Shown: positions 1-12,465, numbered from the stretch's first letter. The stretch: 64,000 bases of DNA from Dolomedes plantarius (GCA_907164885.2 OU015495.1:100357827-100421826), one strand, 5' to 3'. Notes: generated from the letters alone by a model not told the origin. Program-made: numbers and translations.

Positions 1-34
1 GTGTTGTAAAATAACATTAAAGTAATTTTAGAAA

Positions 35-1214
35 TAAGCTCCGGAAAGTGAATAATAACATTTTGTTTATACCATGAAGGACCTGAAATACAGTCGAACC
101 CCATTATAGCGAATTTTTGGTATATAACAAACTCAAGGATATAACGAATGAAAATTTTGGCCCCGACGTTTTCCTATTGTTCGTATTTTAATTAGTAGTG
201 TGTCAGTTTAATGTAATCGGTTTTAGTCGATTTAATTCATTAATGTTCATTTTTAATAGATCTTATCAGTTTTTAATACATTATTATTGAATACACATTG
301 CAACTAATGAGTTATACATTTTGTGAACTCTAGCATTTTTCTTAACGGTTCAGATATACCGAACCACTGGATAAAGCGAACAAAACCTGTGGTCCCTTGA
401 AGTTCGTTATAACGGGGTTCGACTGTAGTTCGAAAACAATAAAATGCTTTTTTGGAACTAATTAATTTGATCTTTTTTACATGGTTGTTTTTCCCCAAAA
501 AAAATACAAATGAAGCAACCGAAGAGGAAAACTTTTATTAATTCTCAAAGTTTATATTTTCTTAACTGAGTACATTAAATTTCCATTTTAAAATTAAATC
601 CTCATTATTTTCCTACAAAAGTTAAAAGTAATCTTAAATATGCGTATCAAATTTTCGAAAGTGAATAACAACATTTTTTTATACCATGAGGGACCTGAAA
701 TAGTTCCAAAACAATAAAATGTTCTTTTTGGTATTAATTAATTTGATCTTTTTTACATGGTTCTTTTTTTTTCACCAATAAAAATAGAAATAAAGCAACT
801 GAAGTCGAAAAGTTTTATTAATTGTCAAAGTTTATGTTTCCTTGACAGAGTACATTAAAATTCCATTTTAAAATTCAATCCTCATTATTTTCGTGCAAAA
901 GTAAAAAGTAATCTTAAATATGCGTATCAAATTTTCGAAAGTGAATAACAACATTTTGTTTATACCATGAGGGACCTGAAATAGTTCGAAAACATTAAAA
1001 TGTTCTTTTGGGTAGTAATTAATTTTATCTTTTTTGATTGGTTCTATTTTCACCAATAAAAATACAAATAAAGCAACGAAAGAAGAAAACTTTTATTAAT
1101 TGTCAAAGTTTATATTTCCTTGACAGAGTACATTAAAATTCCGTTTTAAAATTCAATCCTCATTATTTTCGTGCAAAAGTTAAAAGTAATCTTAAATATG
1201 CGTATCAAATTTTC
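35..1214. repeat. Tandem repeat, about three units of roughly 280 bp
   Basis: Three consecutive units can be read, anchored on the motif gtgaataa(c/t)aaca at 48, 661 and 941. Units 2 and 3 are 280 bp apart. Unit 1 is 613 bp long only because it holds a 335-bp MITE plus a duplicated TA; without these it is about 276 bp. Each unit carries the phrase gacctgaaatagttc and the A/T-rich phrase gtcaaagtttat. Homology ends near 1214, after tcaaattttc. There is no coding frame. The units are diverged by scattered substitutions and small indels, so the array is not young. Confidence 0.85.
91..425. mobile_element. Pogo-type MITE, family P1, copy 1
   Basis: The element starts CAGTCGAACCCC and ends GGGGTTCGACTG, giving inverted ends of roughly 25 bp with a central cgttatAACGaa-type core. 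It is flanked on both sides by TA (89-90 and 426-427), the target duplication of the Tc1/mariner/pogo superfamily. It has no open frame, so it is non-autonomous. It interrupts unit 1 of the tandem repeat at gaaaTAgttc, and the uninterrupted site is preserved in units 2 and 3. Confidence 0.88.
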
Positions 1215-1746
1215 AGCGCAGTCATCAGAATATCGAAAAAGGATTTTTTTTCTAGTCCCATTTACTGTATCTGTCGTTAAATTTTATCACCGGAGAGTAC
1301 TGCAAATATCCGTGCGTCTGGAAGAAACCGACTTCAACATCGATGCCTCATTTATTCTGAATAAAAAAAAAAGATGTGTAATAAACAAACTCAAACTCAC
1401 TCATCGAGAAAAAAAAAGAAATGAAAAATGAAATTTATACGAATGTGTGGAGATTTACCGCTCTGCCAGATGTTTCTGATGATGGAAACGTATTTCATTA
1501 AAGGTGAAGGAGAAATGTAAATCAGATTTTCCTATTTTTTTTTCCTCGAGTGTTCCTTCTATTTTGATTCCTGTAATTTTTCAAACGAAAATGTCAATAT
1601 TGCTTATAGTAATACATCAATACTGTCTATAAGACGAATGCTTGAAATAAACGGCCTACTGGAAATAAATTAAGGAATAATTTTAGGTATTTAGTTTTCC
1701 ATTATATAAAAAATTCTTGTAGCTTCTGTATGTAGAGTATATGTAA
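1215..1746. other. No recognised feature
   Basis: A/T-rich sequence. The plus-strand frame at 1171-1431 begins inside the tandem repeat and runs into a lysine-rich tail. It has no recognisable domain, splice signals or codon bias, and I do not consider it a gene. Confidence 0.5.
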
Positions 1747-1824
1747 ATACTAGCTGAAAACCAGTACTTCGCTACGCAGTACATTCAAATTAAATACAAC
1801 GATCAATGTATGCTATTAATGCCA

Positions 1825-1904
<80 letters not shown>

Positions 1905-2548
1905 AAAACAACGATCAATGTAAGCAATTGATGTAAAAAAACGTAACGGATATTTTTATAGACCAAATAATGAAGAACAAAATATTCAAATTAAATCTAA
2001 TAGAACATACTAAAGAATATAGTACAGTTTGAGAAACATTTCTTTTACTGTATTTTAATATTTTTTGGATAATGTCAAATTGTCTGCCGCATTAGCAAGA
2101 AAAATAAAATATTTTTTGTCTATTTCATTGTTATGTACGTGACGCAAAATTAGTTAAAAGTATCACAAAAAGAATAGAAACCACATGATCAGCATTTAAC
2201 AAATTAGATTCTAAAAATTAATCTTTAAAAATTCACCAAAAATCAGAAACGGGAGGTAAAGATTCGAAAAAGATTTCATTTTAAAGGAATTTTTATGGTT
2301 TTTCTCGTGATATACATGTTATAACCCTCGAATTATTATTTTAAATGCAAACTTCAAAAAAGTTTAAAAAACAGCTTAAAAATTTAATTTAAAAAAATCT
2401 AGGAAGAATTTTTCAAAAATCGTTCTTAGTGCTCCCCTAGATTATAAGAAGAATCGCCATGCAAAATTTCAGCCCTTTATGTCCAGCGGTTTGGTCTGTG
2501 CGTTATATGTCAGTCAGTCAGTTACGGAACTGTTTTATATATATAGAT
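1747..2548 (+). repeat. Dispersed repeat family A, copy 1 (full-length type)
   Basis: Starts atactagctgaaaaccag...cttcgctacg and ends gttacggaactgttttatatatatagat. The same two ends occur at 5720-6452, and the start also occurs at 18750. Internal landmarks shared by the copies are caa(c/t)gtatgc, aaatgcaaactt, aatcgccatgcaaaatttcagc and gtcagtcagt. No open frame and no clear terminal inverted repeat are visible. I cannot assign it to a superfamily; the constant ends argue for a mobile unit. A (TA)n array at about 1833-1901 replaces a short A/T stretch present in the other copies. Confidence 0.75.
1833..1901. repeat. (TA)n microsatellite
   Basis: About 35 uninterrupted AT dinucleotides inside repeat family A copy 1. 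Confidence 0.97.
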
Positions 2549-4305
2549 TTAAATATAAGAAGGGAGAATTGTAAATAATTTTTTCCGACAGGGAGTTACC
2601 CCCTTTTAGATAAATATTTAAATTTTGTCAACAGTCAAATCCCGCTTACCTTACGTTGCAAAAATTGAGGCAAACTGAAAAAAATTTCCCCCGCAGACTT
2701 TTTACCAAATATTTTTCACCGTGAAAACATTTTTCATCTCACAAAAGTTTGAAATAACTCACAGGAATTATTGATCAACATATATTATTACGATAAAAAA
2801 TTATTTTGATGGGAAGTTGTTTTCTTCTTGGCTCTGCATTTTAAATTTATCTGCTACGCTTTTATAAACCGATGGAAATAAATCTATCTTGATCCACTAA
2901 ATACTTTTGGTCCAACATAGTTTCCGTCTCAACCTTAGTCATTAAAACAATCAACGAAAGATTTTAATGTCACCAAAAATTTGTTCAATGGTAATATAAT
3001 TTCTTTCTCTCTCTGAATCAAACGAGAATTGGCAATGAAACGAATCTAATGTCATAGAATATTTGCAATAATTCTTTTGACAGCAGAGCTGTAATACAAA
3101 AAAATTGTAGGCAATGAACTACTTTTACATAATTAAATATAATGTAGTGGAATAATTATAAGTCATGTAGTGTAAACACAATGATATTGATTGCAATTCA
3201 TTTTAGGTATTTCGCTATAAAAATTTAGGTATTCGTTGTAAAAATTGAAAAGAACTTTACATAACTTCAAAATTAACCCATTTATTAATCTTGAGATAGC
3301 TGCGATACTCAGATTTCTCTGACAACATCTACCATAGTTACAACAGAATAGCAGAAACAATTTCTTCAAATGACTGTGAGTTTTACTGAAGAATGACTGT
3401 TAACCGCACGAATATATACAGCGGTGCAGGGGTTCAATGGAGACGAACAATTTATCTCACCTGTGTATTACTTAATTTCATGCCTATAACCACGGATTAT
3501 ACGTTAAAAATGTTTTTAATATCTCGAAGCGGTTGAGAGGTCGCTGCTCATTATCTGCAGCTTTTCCCCTGAGAATATCACGGAAAGTTAATATTACTGG
3601 AAACGAACTCATAAAATAATTTTAATGTCAACAGATGGCGGCATAAGTGTAAAAAATCGGCATTTCATTACAGAGTAGTAAATCAGGCTGAATTACAGGA
3701 CATACCCATAATGTTACCTGTGTTGCAAATATATTTCTCGCAAGAAATTATTTCTGGTAGTGAAATCTAGATGACGCACTCCTTCGCCTGTGGCATCCAC
3801 GCTTGTATAAGAAGAGCGTCTTTATGCAGTTGGAGAATGTCGAATTTGTATTGACTTTGCTGTTTCGACTTGAGTTAGGTTTCCTTTGTTATTTTGCAAT
3901 ACATGTTCTTGCTTTCATGAAGTGTTAGTCTTTTTTGAGAATCGTTCCTATCGTTATTGAAATGGACATCCGAGAACCACCGATAGCCTGATAGACATTT
4001 TTTGAATAACCTGCGAACTACACTGTATATGATTTAAATCTCCTCTCCAATTTAGACAAAGTTTTCAAGTACTATGTTGTAGGGAAGGGATTAAAGTCAA
4101 GTGCATGCAGGCGGTCTATATCAACCGTTATGTCGACCGAATGCCATGAGCACTTGAATCTCATATGACTACGAGTATTTTGTAATCTACAAAACTGTTA
4201 ATGTGAATGTCATTATTGAAAATTGATTAAAGATGATTGCAATTGTAAAGATGATTGCAATTAATTTCTAGGCCTTGCAGGCATCAATCTGAAAGAAAGT
4301 TTAAC
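2549..4305. other. Apparently single-copy A/T-rich DNA
   Basis: I find no coding frame, no repeat shared with the rest of the window, and no RNA gene. The minus frame at 3163-3369 has an unbiased composition and no domain. A short duplication of aaagatgattgcaatt occurs near 4230-4262. Confidence 0.45.
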
Positions 4306-4385
4306 CTTTAGCTTACGGGGCTTATTTTTCCGATTCCCTCTTTAGAAATTCCTTACCCCTTTTGTAAGAGCGGTCATTAAGGGGG

Positions 4386-4388
<3 letters not shown>
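4306..4388 (-). repeat. Short dispersed repeat family D, copy 1
   Basis: The phrases cttatttttccgattccctc, ttaccccttttgtaagagcg and cattaagg, leading into (TA)n, recur in inverse orientation at 38057-38150. In both copies the cattaaggg end abuts the TA array, as expected for a retroposon 3' end with a (TA)n tail or for a shared insertion boundary. Confidence 0.65.
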
Positions 4389-4481
<93 letters not shown>

Positions 4482-4501
4482 ATAATAATAATAATAATAA
4501 T
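4387..4501. repeat. Compound (TA)n-(TG)n-(TAA)n microsatellite
   Basis: (TA) runs from 4387 to 4431, (TG) to about 4477, then (TAA) to about 4501. Three long open frames read through this block on the minus strand and translate as HTHT, IYIY or YYYY runs. They are artefacts. Confidence 0.97.
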
Positions 4502-4509
4502 ATAATGGT

Positions 4510-5096
4510 TGTAGCCGGGCACATAACTTGGCCGTTGACTCATCAGTCACGAGAAAGCACAGCGTCCCAGGGAAATCTTGTAGTGGCATAGGAAGGAAGT
4601 CCAGGCAGAAAACATGGTACTCCACAAAAACTTCACAGTTCTTTTATTAAGAATGGGGTTTTTAAAAAAAAGGATATACACTTGTCAAATTTAACGTTCA
4701 AAACACATCACGGCTAATCGGGTACGGCGCCCCGACCAGCGGCAGGACCGCTGAAAATACGTACGAAGAGCTCTACATGTTTCCTGGTTGAGAGCAAACA
4801 GACAAAGACAACAGAATCGCGCAATTTCTCTCCCGAGTACGGGTCTATGAAACTTCTAAATGGCCAGAAACGGACACGTGACCCTAGCGCGTCATATGGT
4901 GTGATCGGTGGAAAGTTCTCCAGCCTTATATAACGGTTATATAACTCTTTCCGCGCGTGGCCTTAGGGGAAAAACTAATAGATTGATATTGGTTGAATAT
5001 AGGTCGAAATCCAAGGTTAAGGGACGGTATTCTGTTGCGTTATGATGAAGAATTTGGAAAGGGCAAAAGATAAAAAGTAAAAAGGGGTTTGAAATT

Positions 5097-5103
<7 letters not shown>
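4510..5103 (-). mobile_element. LTR-like segment (antisense), possible solo LTR
   Basis: This block is less A/T-rich than its flanks. On the minus strand it shows a double TATA-like region (ttatataaccgttatataa), a polyadenylation-like aataaaag near 4640, and a terminus gcccggctaca. This is the layout of U3-R-U5 in an LTR. On the plus strand it begins tgtagcc and ends ...tttca, so TG...CA ends are possible, but I find no convincing target duplication. The exact borders are uncertain. Confidence 0.4.
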
Positions 5104-5135
<32 letters not shown>

Positions 5136-5630
5136 TATATATATATATACGTATTAAATATATATATTCATTTGGAGGCATTCTTTGGAGGTAATAAGTT
5201 GTATTGAAAGGAAGCACATGAGCAGGGCAGAAAAATCTGCTAATAAATCGACACTGCGGATTGTAGGAGAATTTTTTTTTTTCCAGCAGCGAAAATTTTA
5301 GTATAGGATTGTGTCACTATGGATTCAAACCAGGAAATTGCGGAACCAGTTTTGTCTTTTTCCTTTACCTTTATCCCCACTCCAATCGTAATGTCTGTCT
5401 ATACTGCCCTAGCTCCAATCTACTCGACCATTCCGTTCCTCTCTCTTTACACTCTTCGTTCAGTAAGCACGTATTATCCCCTATATTTCCTTACTGTGAC
5501 GGAAAAGAGCATTAAATTCGGCAAGTGACTTATAAGAAATAAAAAAAAAGCAGTTTAATATCTAAAAACAAAGAAATAGCTTTCAAAGATTTTTAAAATG
5601 GATTTCTTGCATTACAATGCATCTCTAGTA
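5104..5630. other. (TA)n at 5104-5150, then unassigned sequence
   Basis: A (TA)n array with short interruptions is followed by about 480 bp with no repeat or domain I recognise. Two overlapping plus frames at 5309-5528 read the same region in different phases, and neither has a domain or splice support. Confidence 0.4.
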
Positions 5631-6847
5631 CAGTGGTGCGCAAATTATGGGTTGCGACCCCCTTGTGGGTCACGAAAATAATTAGAGGGGTCGTGGATAA
5701 TTTGAAGTATATTTATACTATACTAGCTGAATACCCGTGCTTAGCTACGGAATGCATTCAACTTAAATACAACGGTCAATGTATGCTTTTAATGCCAAAG
5801 AAAAGAGAAAAAAATATATTTATAGAAAAATCGTAACGGATATTTTTATAGACAAAATAGTGTAGAAGAAGATATTCAAATTAAATACAACGGTCAATGT
5901 TTGAACTTAATTTGTATGTTTAATATCCATAAAATATACTATTTTGAATTAAATTCTTGAAAAATTCCACTTCAATTAACCAAGTGGAAAAATTTTATCT
6001 TTTACCATAATTTAATATTTTTTGTCAATTTATTTCGTTGTTATGCACGTGACGCAATATGAATTTAAAGAATCACAAAAAGAAAAGAAACCACGTGATC
6101 AGCAATTAATAAATTAAATTCTAAATATGAATCTTGAAAGAATTTCTGAAAAGGGAGTTAAAGATTCGAAAAAGATTTCATTTTAAAGGAATTTTTATGA
6201 TCTTTCTCGTGATATAAATTTTATAACCCTCAGATTATTATTTTAAATGCAAACTTTGAAAGAGTTACAAAAACATCTTAAAAATTGAGTTTTGAAAAAA
6301 ATCTAAGAATTTTTCAAAAATCTTTCTTAGTGCACTCCTACACTGTAAGAAGAATCGCCATGCAAAATTTCAGCCCCTTAGGTTTAATGGTTTGGTCTGT
6401 GCGTTATCTGTCAGTTAGTTAGTCAGTTACAGAACTGTTTTATATATATAGACTAAATAATTTAGTTTAAAAATTAATTTAAATGCTAATAGTTTTGTAA
6501 TCATGCTTTTATTTAATTTAAAATTTTGTCAATTTTTACTGAAATAAAATACAAATACATATTTTTTTAAATATGAAGTCTTATTTGCATGAGATTTGCC
6601 TTAAACAAGTACGGAAGGTAAACCAGCCATTTTTTTACAGTTATTATGCAAGTAAATATATACCAAAATTTCCAGTTTATTTATTTTTAAAATAGTTTGT
6701 CAAAATTTTAATATTTCTTTTTCCTATTTTTGTTAGCATTTTCCTAAATAAAAAAATTGCTACTTCCAATAATTTTTCTTAGGGGTCGCGTAATTTTTTT
6801 ATCTCAAGAAAATGTATCTCGGTCTAAAAGAAGTTTGCGCATTACTG
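5631..6847. mobile_element. hAT-like MITE, split by repeat family A
   Basis: Starts CAGTGGTGCGCAAATTATGG, followed by gttgcgaccccc, and ends ggtcgcg...gtttgcgcattactg. The ends are inverted (CAGTGGTGCGCAAA against CAGTAATGCGCAAA, 12 of 14). Flanking octamers ctctagta and ttatagtt agree at 5 of 8 positions, compatible with an old 8-bp target duplication. CAGTGGTNCNCAAA ends with nearby GGGTCGCGACC-type sequence are typical of hAT non-autonomous elements. Without the inserted copy the element would be about 480 bp. No transposase remains. Confidence 0.75.
5720..6452 (+). repeat. Dispersed repeat family A, copy 2 (nested in hAT MITE)
   Basis: Begins atactagctgaatacccgtg and ends cagaactgttttatatatatagac. 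It is collinear with copy 1 but lacks the TA array, having an A-rich stretch instead. It sits wholly inside the hAT-like element, so it inserted later than that element. Confidence 0.8.
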
Positions 6848-7841
6848 TTATAGTTTACATAAATGATTTTTGAATTTAATGTATTTAATCTCTCATTTTC
6901 ACTCGCATTGATTCCTCGAAAACCCTTTTTAAAAATAACTCATTTCAAACGCTTTCACAAGCTCCGTACTTAATTCTAAATGAAACCAAAATTCTCAACA
7001 TCGCAGCAAAAATACTTATGAAGGAGTTATAGCTTCCCATTTGCTTAAATCTTAATTTAAGACAGCCGCTATTTATGGGGACAATGCATTTACGAACAGC
7101 AGCCGTTTTCCTTCAGCATATAGCATCCGAATTCCAGATTGTAGATTCCAATTTTAAGCCGAATTAATGAAAGAATGTTTTCCTTATAGCGTTTATTTAT
7201 AACTTAATGAATTTATTTAGAGAGTGCGTTTCTTTAATGATATTTCAAGACTTCTTTTCACGGAATGAAATTAAAGGTGCAATAAGAGGTTATTTCAAAA
7301 CATTACTGCAAGTAATTTCATAAACTTCAAAGTAGTTAGTGGATTTAAGTTTTTTGTTTTTTGTTTTTTTTGTTTCAATTTTTTTAAGATTTTGCTAACT
7401 TTCAAATCATAAATTCCATTTTCAGGCATAAAAAGTCGCATTTATGTTTGGTAAAATTATATTTGCGCCTCTTATAAACCGAGTATTTCACAATATTTAT
7501 AATAATGGAATGATTTTCTGGACACTTGATATTTTTTAGATGTCAGTTAAAGTCAACTTTAGGTTGCTGAGTACTAAACCTGAACCGATTTAAACTCGAA
7601 ATTTGGTGCAGAATCAGACTCCTATTAGGAAAGACCGTGTCCTTACTGAATGGTTGTCATGGCTAGCAAATATGTTAGGATAGTGGTTGGTTTTTCCTTA
7701 AATATGGTCTTTACAGTAGAGAAAAATTAATGACAATTGTAAGAATCTTTAGTTCAAAGGTTGTCGAAATATATTCTATCAACCGTCATTCTTTTTTAGG
7801 AACACCGAAGTAATATTTCATTAAAATGTTCTCGACGTATA
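6848..7841. other. No recognised feature
   Basis: A/T-rich sequence with homopolymer runs (gttttttgttttttttg near 7350). I see no open frame of interest and no repeat partner in this window. Confidence 0.45.
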
Positions 7842-8170
7842 CAGTCGAACCCCGTTATAGCAAACTCCGTATATAACGAACTCACGGATATATCGAACGA
7901 AAATTTGAGCCCCACCGTTTTCCTATTGTACGTAATTTAATTAGCAGTGTGTCAGTTTAATTTAATCGGTTTTAGTCAATTTAATTCATTAATGATTATT
8001 TTTAATAGGTTTTATCATTTTTAATATTATTATTGAATACACATTGCAACTATCAGTTATACATTTTGTGAACTCTAGCATTTTTCTTAACGGTTCGGAT
8101 ACAGTGAACCACGGGATAAAGCGAACAAAACCTGTGGTTCCTTGAAGTTCACTATAACGGGGTTCGGCTG
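7842..8170. mobile_element. Pogo-type MITE, family P1, copy 2
   Basis: Starts CAGTCGAACCCCGTTATAGC and ends ataacggggttcggctg. It is collinear with copies at 91-425 and 8449-8781, including the interior phrase gtgaactctagcatttttc. The left flank is TA; the right flank is CA, a mutated TA. There is no coding frame. Confidence 0.88.
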
Positions 8171-8448
8171 CATATCTCGAAATCTCATTTCAGGAAATAC
8201 AAAAATATGTTTTCTAACAAATCTGACGTTGAAATAAATATTCTTTCTCTTTTATTGTTACATGTAATCGTTAAAAATAAGTAACTACTGCGTTCATATT
8301 TATCACCAACGATATAACTTTTTCCTTTTTTTCGATCAAGGGTTTATTTTCCTAAATTGTGGGCTATTAATGAAGATGATGACATATATATACATTTTCT
8401 ATTACTTCGAATTTTGCTCTTAATTAAAAAAAAATATATATATATATA
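8171..8448. other. Spacer ending in (TA)n
   Basis: A/T-rich spacer between two pogo MITEs. It ends in a short (TA)n run (8434-8448) that forms the left insertion site of the next MITE. Confidence 0.5.
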
Positions 8449-8781
8449 CAGTCGAACCCCGTTATAGCGAACCCGGTACATAACGAACTCACGGATATAA
8501 CGAACGAAAATTTTGGTCCCGCCATTTTCATATTGTACATAATTTAATTATTATTGTGTCAGTTTAATGTAATCCATTTTAGTCGATTTAATTCATTAAT
8601 GATCATTTTTAATAGATTTTATCATTTTTTAATACATCATTATTAAATACACGTTGCAACTAATGAGTTATACATTTTGTGAACTCTAGCATTTTTCTTA
8701 ACAGTTCGAATAGAGCGAACCACCAGATAACGCGAACAAAACCCTTGGTCCCCTGAAGTTCGTTATAACGGGGTTCGACTG
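8449..8781. mobile_element. Pogo-type MITE, family P1, copy 3
   Basis: Starts CAGTCGAACCCCGTTATAGC and ends acggggttcgactg, 333 bp, with TA on both sides. The left TA belongs to a short (TA)n. Its ends are the best preserved of the three copies. Confidence 0.9.
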
Positions 8782-10610
8782 TATTCTGTGAAATGCATGT
8801 ATATAAAAAACATTTTTACCATAAATCTTCCTCGCGTATAAAAATTAATTACTATGATAAGAAAATGTTTTCAGACAGAGAAATCCCGAATTGTAGTTAC
8901 AAGTAAAGAAAAATAAATGTCTGATAATATCACTGTCATATCGTTCGAAGAACAATACTAGATTTTGATGTATTAACTCACATTTACGCTTAATCAAATT
9001 CTTCATTTATGGTTAGTATTTTTATGCTTATTTAATTCAAAAATTTACTAAACCGAATTAATTAAACAGCTTTTTACGAAGTAAATACATCTGAAATGAA
9101 GAAAATATTAAATAGCAAGATTCAAATTTGTTAATTGGAAAATGTACTGAAACTGAAATGTTTGAAGTTTTCATCGAAGTTCGGGAATAATTTTATTGTT
9201 ACCTAAATTTCACGCCAAGCCTTAAAATTTGTGTATTAAATTTGTTTCCTTATTCTTTTTTTTTACCTTTTGAAAATATTATTTTGTAATTTGCTTTTTT
9301 ATTAAGCAGTTTTTCTTATTCCTACACTGCTAAACTTTCCTCTGGATCCTATTGTAGCCATGATTTCCTTTCAGTCTCCCTTTTCGTCTGCGTTTATTGC
9401 ATTCTCTTATTTAACTTACGTTTGTCCTTTTAAGATTCTTGATTACTGGGTTCGAATCCGACAAGAGCCTTTAAATTCTGTCGTTTCTAGGCCGGTTATG
9501 AGAACGTGAAATCCGTAGACAGGAAAAGTTCTACCACGAGGTCAGTTGTTGGGGGAATGTACGAGCCCTCCAGATGTGGCCATAATTATCGTATTATGCA
9601 TAAAAAGGCTTAAATATATTATAATGTTATGCACATTTCCTTGAATGTAATTTTATTCAGTAGAAAATAAGAAAATATAAAGTATGAAATATAAAATTTC
9701 TTACGTTTCATAGAGTGAAGCTAGATAAGCCTATAATAATATCCCAACATTGAACTTACCTAGAATAAAAGAAAGAAAATATTTAATGATAGGAAATGAT
9801 GAATGAATAGTGTCAATTTTATGATAAAAAGTTGTAAGTGATAAATAATTATGTAAAGTTTAAAATTTTTTTATAAGGAATCATTCTATTGACAAATATA
9901 TAGATCTACATATGTCTTGTACATATATAACCATGTATAATAATAATGTACATAATAATAAACTCCTGTTGAAATAAAGAAAAAAACACACTTAGAACTT
10001 TGGTTCTATCTTTCCAATAAACTGAATATATTTTATTGATTTTGAAAAGAAAATATGTTATCTGTGAACTGACTAGATGACAATGCATCAGCAATATAAC
10101 AAAAAAAATCTTTCTCCACGTAAAGTAACTATAGCTCTTTTTCTCTGGTGTCAGCTGTTTGTAATTTGCTATCTTGACTCAAAAAATGACTGCAACTTCC
10201 GCAAAACATGCCTATGTAATTGAAATTATCTGCTTCTATAACAGATATTATCTGCTGCAATGCTATGAGATTTATTAGCCTTATGGTAGAATGTTTTTGG
10301 TCGTAATTTTGGTTATCTTTTGCATGCAAAGGGCTCTGTGTTTCATCAACGAAAATTGCAATGGAATATATTTCCTTTTTAAAAAGTTCTAAATAAATAA
10401 TAATGGCAGAAAATTAAAATTTTACTAGCACGAAACAATAAGACTAAATTTACCTTTAAAAAATCTCAATTTTGAATCTTTTGTTTTAGTATATTACATT
10501 TTAAAAAAACTTCGGATAACGCATTCATCAGGTTTATAAAATATGACGCTAATCAAAATACTTCATGTCTTTTATTTAATATTTACTAATTTCTCAAGAA
10601 CTGATAATCA
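8782..10610. other. Unassigned A/T-rich DNA
   Basis: About 1.8 kb without a convincing gene. The stretch 9440-9580 is somewhat more G/C-rich (gggttcgaatccgacaagag contains a box-B-like gttcgaatcc), but I cannot build a tRNA fold or a SINE body around it. Minus frames at 9906-10094 and 10129-10329 have no domain. Confidence 0.4.
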
Positions 10611-11290
10611 AGGGTGACTGACATTTCCTGAGTTTCGCTTGTCAAAATTCGGGAGTGAGGCTGTTCGTATCGGTTCCCGACAAGCGTCACTGAACGACTT
10701 CTTGTCTACGCCGAAAGGTAGGCCTAGGTACGTTAAATTCGCAGGTCGTAGATCCTTCCATGTGGTGGTAAGGGTTACAGGAGGGTACCAAATATCGCCT
10801 CTGTTATTGCATAGTCAAAATTGTTGTTGTTGCTGCTAATGCCCCCTTGTTGGAGGTTCCATGCACCAGGTCCTAATAGGCTATTGGGCTGAAAGGGGCG
10901 GCTCCTGTTTTGAATTAGCACCACAAGGGTCGGAGTCCGACTAGGCTAAATGACCGGTGCCGAAATTTTGAACCGAGTCAGGTGAAGAGACCAGAACACT
11001 TGACCCCGCATTTCCAGACACAGATTTGAGATCTTGGAGGACATTGCAGCCACGACCTATTTTACGTGCCCCGGCCACCATTAGTGAACACGTCGGGGAA
11101 TTTGCAGCGATGAGCATCGAACCAGGGACGTTCAGAACACTGGCCCGCTGCTCTTGCCAACTGGGTCAATTGTGGTGGCACCTACCAAAATCTGACTCCC
11201 AACCTCGTGGTGTCGTTGTAAAACGAAATCGCAACCCTCAGACCCCCCTAGCCTGTATTGGTCTGGTCTGGAATAAAAACAATAAAAGAT
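10611..11290 (-). repeat. Retroposon-like repeat with antisense tRNA box B
   Basis: Low-A/T block that stands out from its surroundings. It contains (GTT)n-GCTGCTAATGCC at 10825-10845, the start of which recurs at the window edge (63971-64000). The complement of 11100-11135 reads ctggttcgatgctc, a box-B-like motif, placing a tRNA-like head toward higher coordinates. The two plus frames here (10639-10839 and 11026-11301) lack domains and overlap repeat sequence. Class and borders are inference. Confidence 0.5.
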
Positions 11291-11569
11291 TATTGATTTA
11301 AAAGTTTATGAACGACTTTATATCGTTTCATCATGTGGAAAAAAAAGCTGAGACAATATTTAAAATTTTCTTATGTGTTTCATGAGTAATTTTTGTCATA
11401 GTAAAAAACCATCTACTTGTACGTATTGCATTATTCATTCACTCTACGCAATTATTTAATTCTACAGATTATAGTTTACTTCTACAGTTTCAAGATCACT
11501 GATTTTTAAAAATTTCTAATTAACTTTTCATCTTTTAGTTTCCTAGTTTAAGTCAGATATTAAATTCTT

Positions 11570-11572
11570 AAT

Positions 11573-11610
<38 letters not shown>

Positions 11611-11625
11611 GTAAATATATATATA

Positions 11626-11696
<71 letters not shown>
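11570..11696. repeat. (TA)n microsatellite
   Basis: Interrupted then pure (TA)n ending exactly at the left border of the foldback element. Confidence 0.95.
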
Positions 11697-11698
<2 letters not shown>

Positions 11699-11961
11699 GC
11701 GGCTTGGTACAAAAAGTGCCTAAGTCAGTTTTCTCCGAGATGACTTTGTTTACTTATGTCGCTTTAAAAAAATATTATTTTCAATGTAAGAAGTACCCAA
11801 GTCTGAACAATGATTTAGAAACCTATTTTAAAGCATCGGACATATTTAGATACTTCTTACATTGAAAATAATATTTTTTTAAAGTGACCTAAGCAAACAT
11901 CAAACCTAAGCAAACAAAGTCATCTTGGAGAAGACTGACTTAGGTACTTCTTGTATCAAAC

Positions 11962-11965
<4 letters not shown>
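11697..11965. mobile_element. Foldback MITE between two TA arrays
   Basis: Two arms of roughly 100 bp are inverted copies: left ggtacaaaaagtgcctaagt and gactttgttt...ttaaaaaaatattattttca; right tgaaaataatatttttttaa and acaaagtcatct...cttaggtacttcttgtatc. The loop of about 45 bp is near 11800-11845. The right arm has an extra repeated cctaagcaaaca. It has no coding capacity. It is flanked on both sides by (TA)n, which suits a TA-targeting element but hides the target duplication. Confidence 0.75.

Positions 11966-12012
<47 letters not shown>
11966..12012. repeat. (CA)n-(TA)n microsatellite
   Basis: Short (CA) then (TA)n directly following the foldback element. Confidence 0.9.
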
Positions 12013-12014
<2 letters not shown>

Positions 12015-12465
12015 TATATTAATTATTATTATTAAATGAATTTTCATCGTATTGAACAGATCTTGTTTCCAGGTTCTCAGAATCCATGTTAACTTAAGTA
12101 CGGGCTTAATCTCACATAAGAAAATTTCTTCGTAATAAATAAGGCCCTAATTCCTTGGTTTATGGTTCATCTTATTTTAGAACTGCAATAAGCCATGCAG
12201 TAAATGTTGCAATGGCTAAAATATAGTTCAGTTATCGAATATTCTGTGATGCAACAAATTTGTTCTGCAGCCATTAGTCGTATTTATAGCTACTCGTTAA
12301 AGTAATATCGAAAAAATAATAAAACAAAACTACTTTTCTCAGGTATGTAAGTATTTTATTTCATGATAATTCCTTATTTAATATAGTGTATATTCGACCC
12401 ATTAAAATTTTAACGGAAATGTTATACATATGTATATACTATATGTAATATATTATAAATGTGTA

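Noticed and set aside
1747..2548. Naming family A as a specific LINE or Penelope element
   Set aside because: The ends (actagctgaaaacccg, tatatatagat) look familiar from several invertebrate repeats, but no reverse transcriptase or other domain is present here, so any class name would be a guess.
9440..9490. tRNA or SINE from gttcgaatcc near 9451
   Set aside because: A single box-B-like match without box A, stems or a repeat partner.
10639..11301. Two plus-strand protein genes of 66 and 91 codons
   Set aside because: They lie inside a retroposon-like repeat with an antisense tRNA box. Their composition follows the repeat and no domain is visible.
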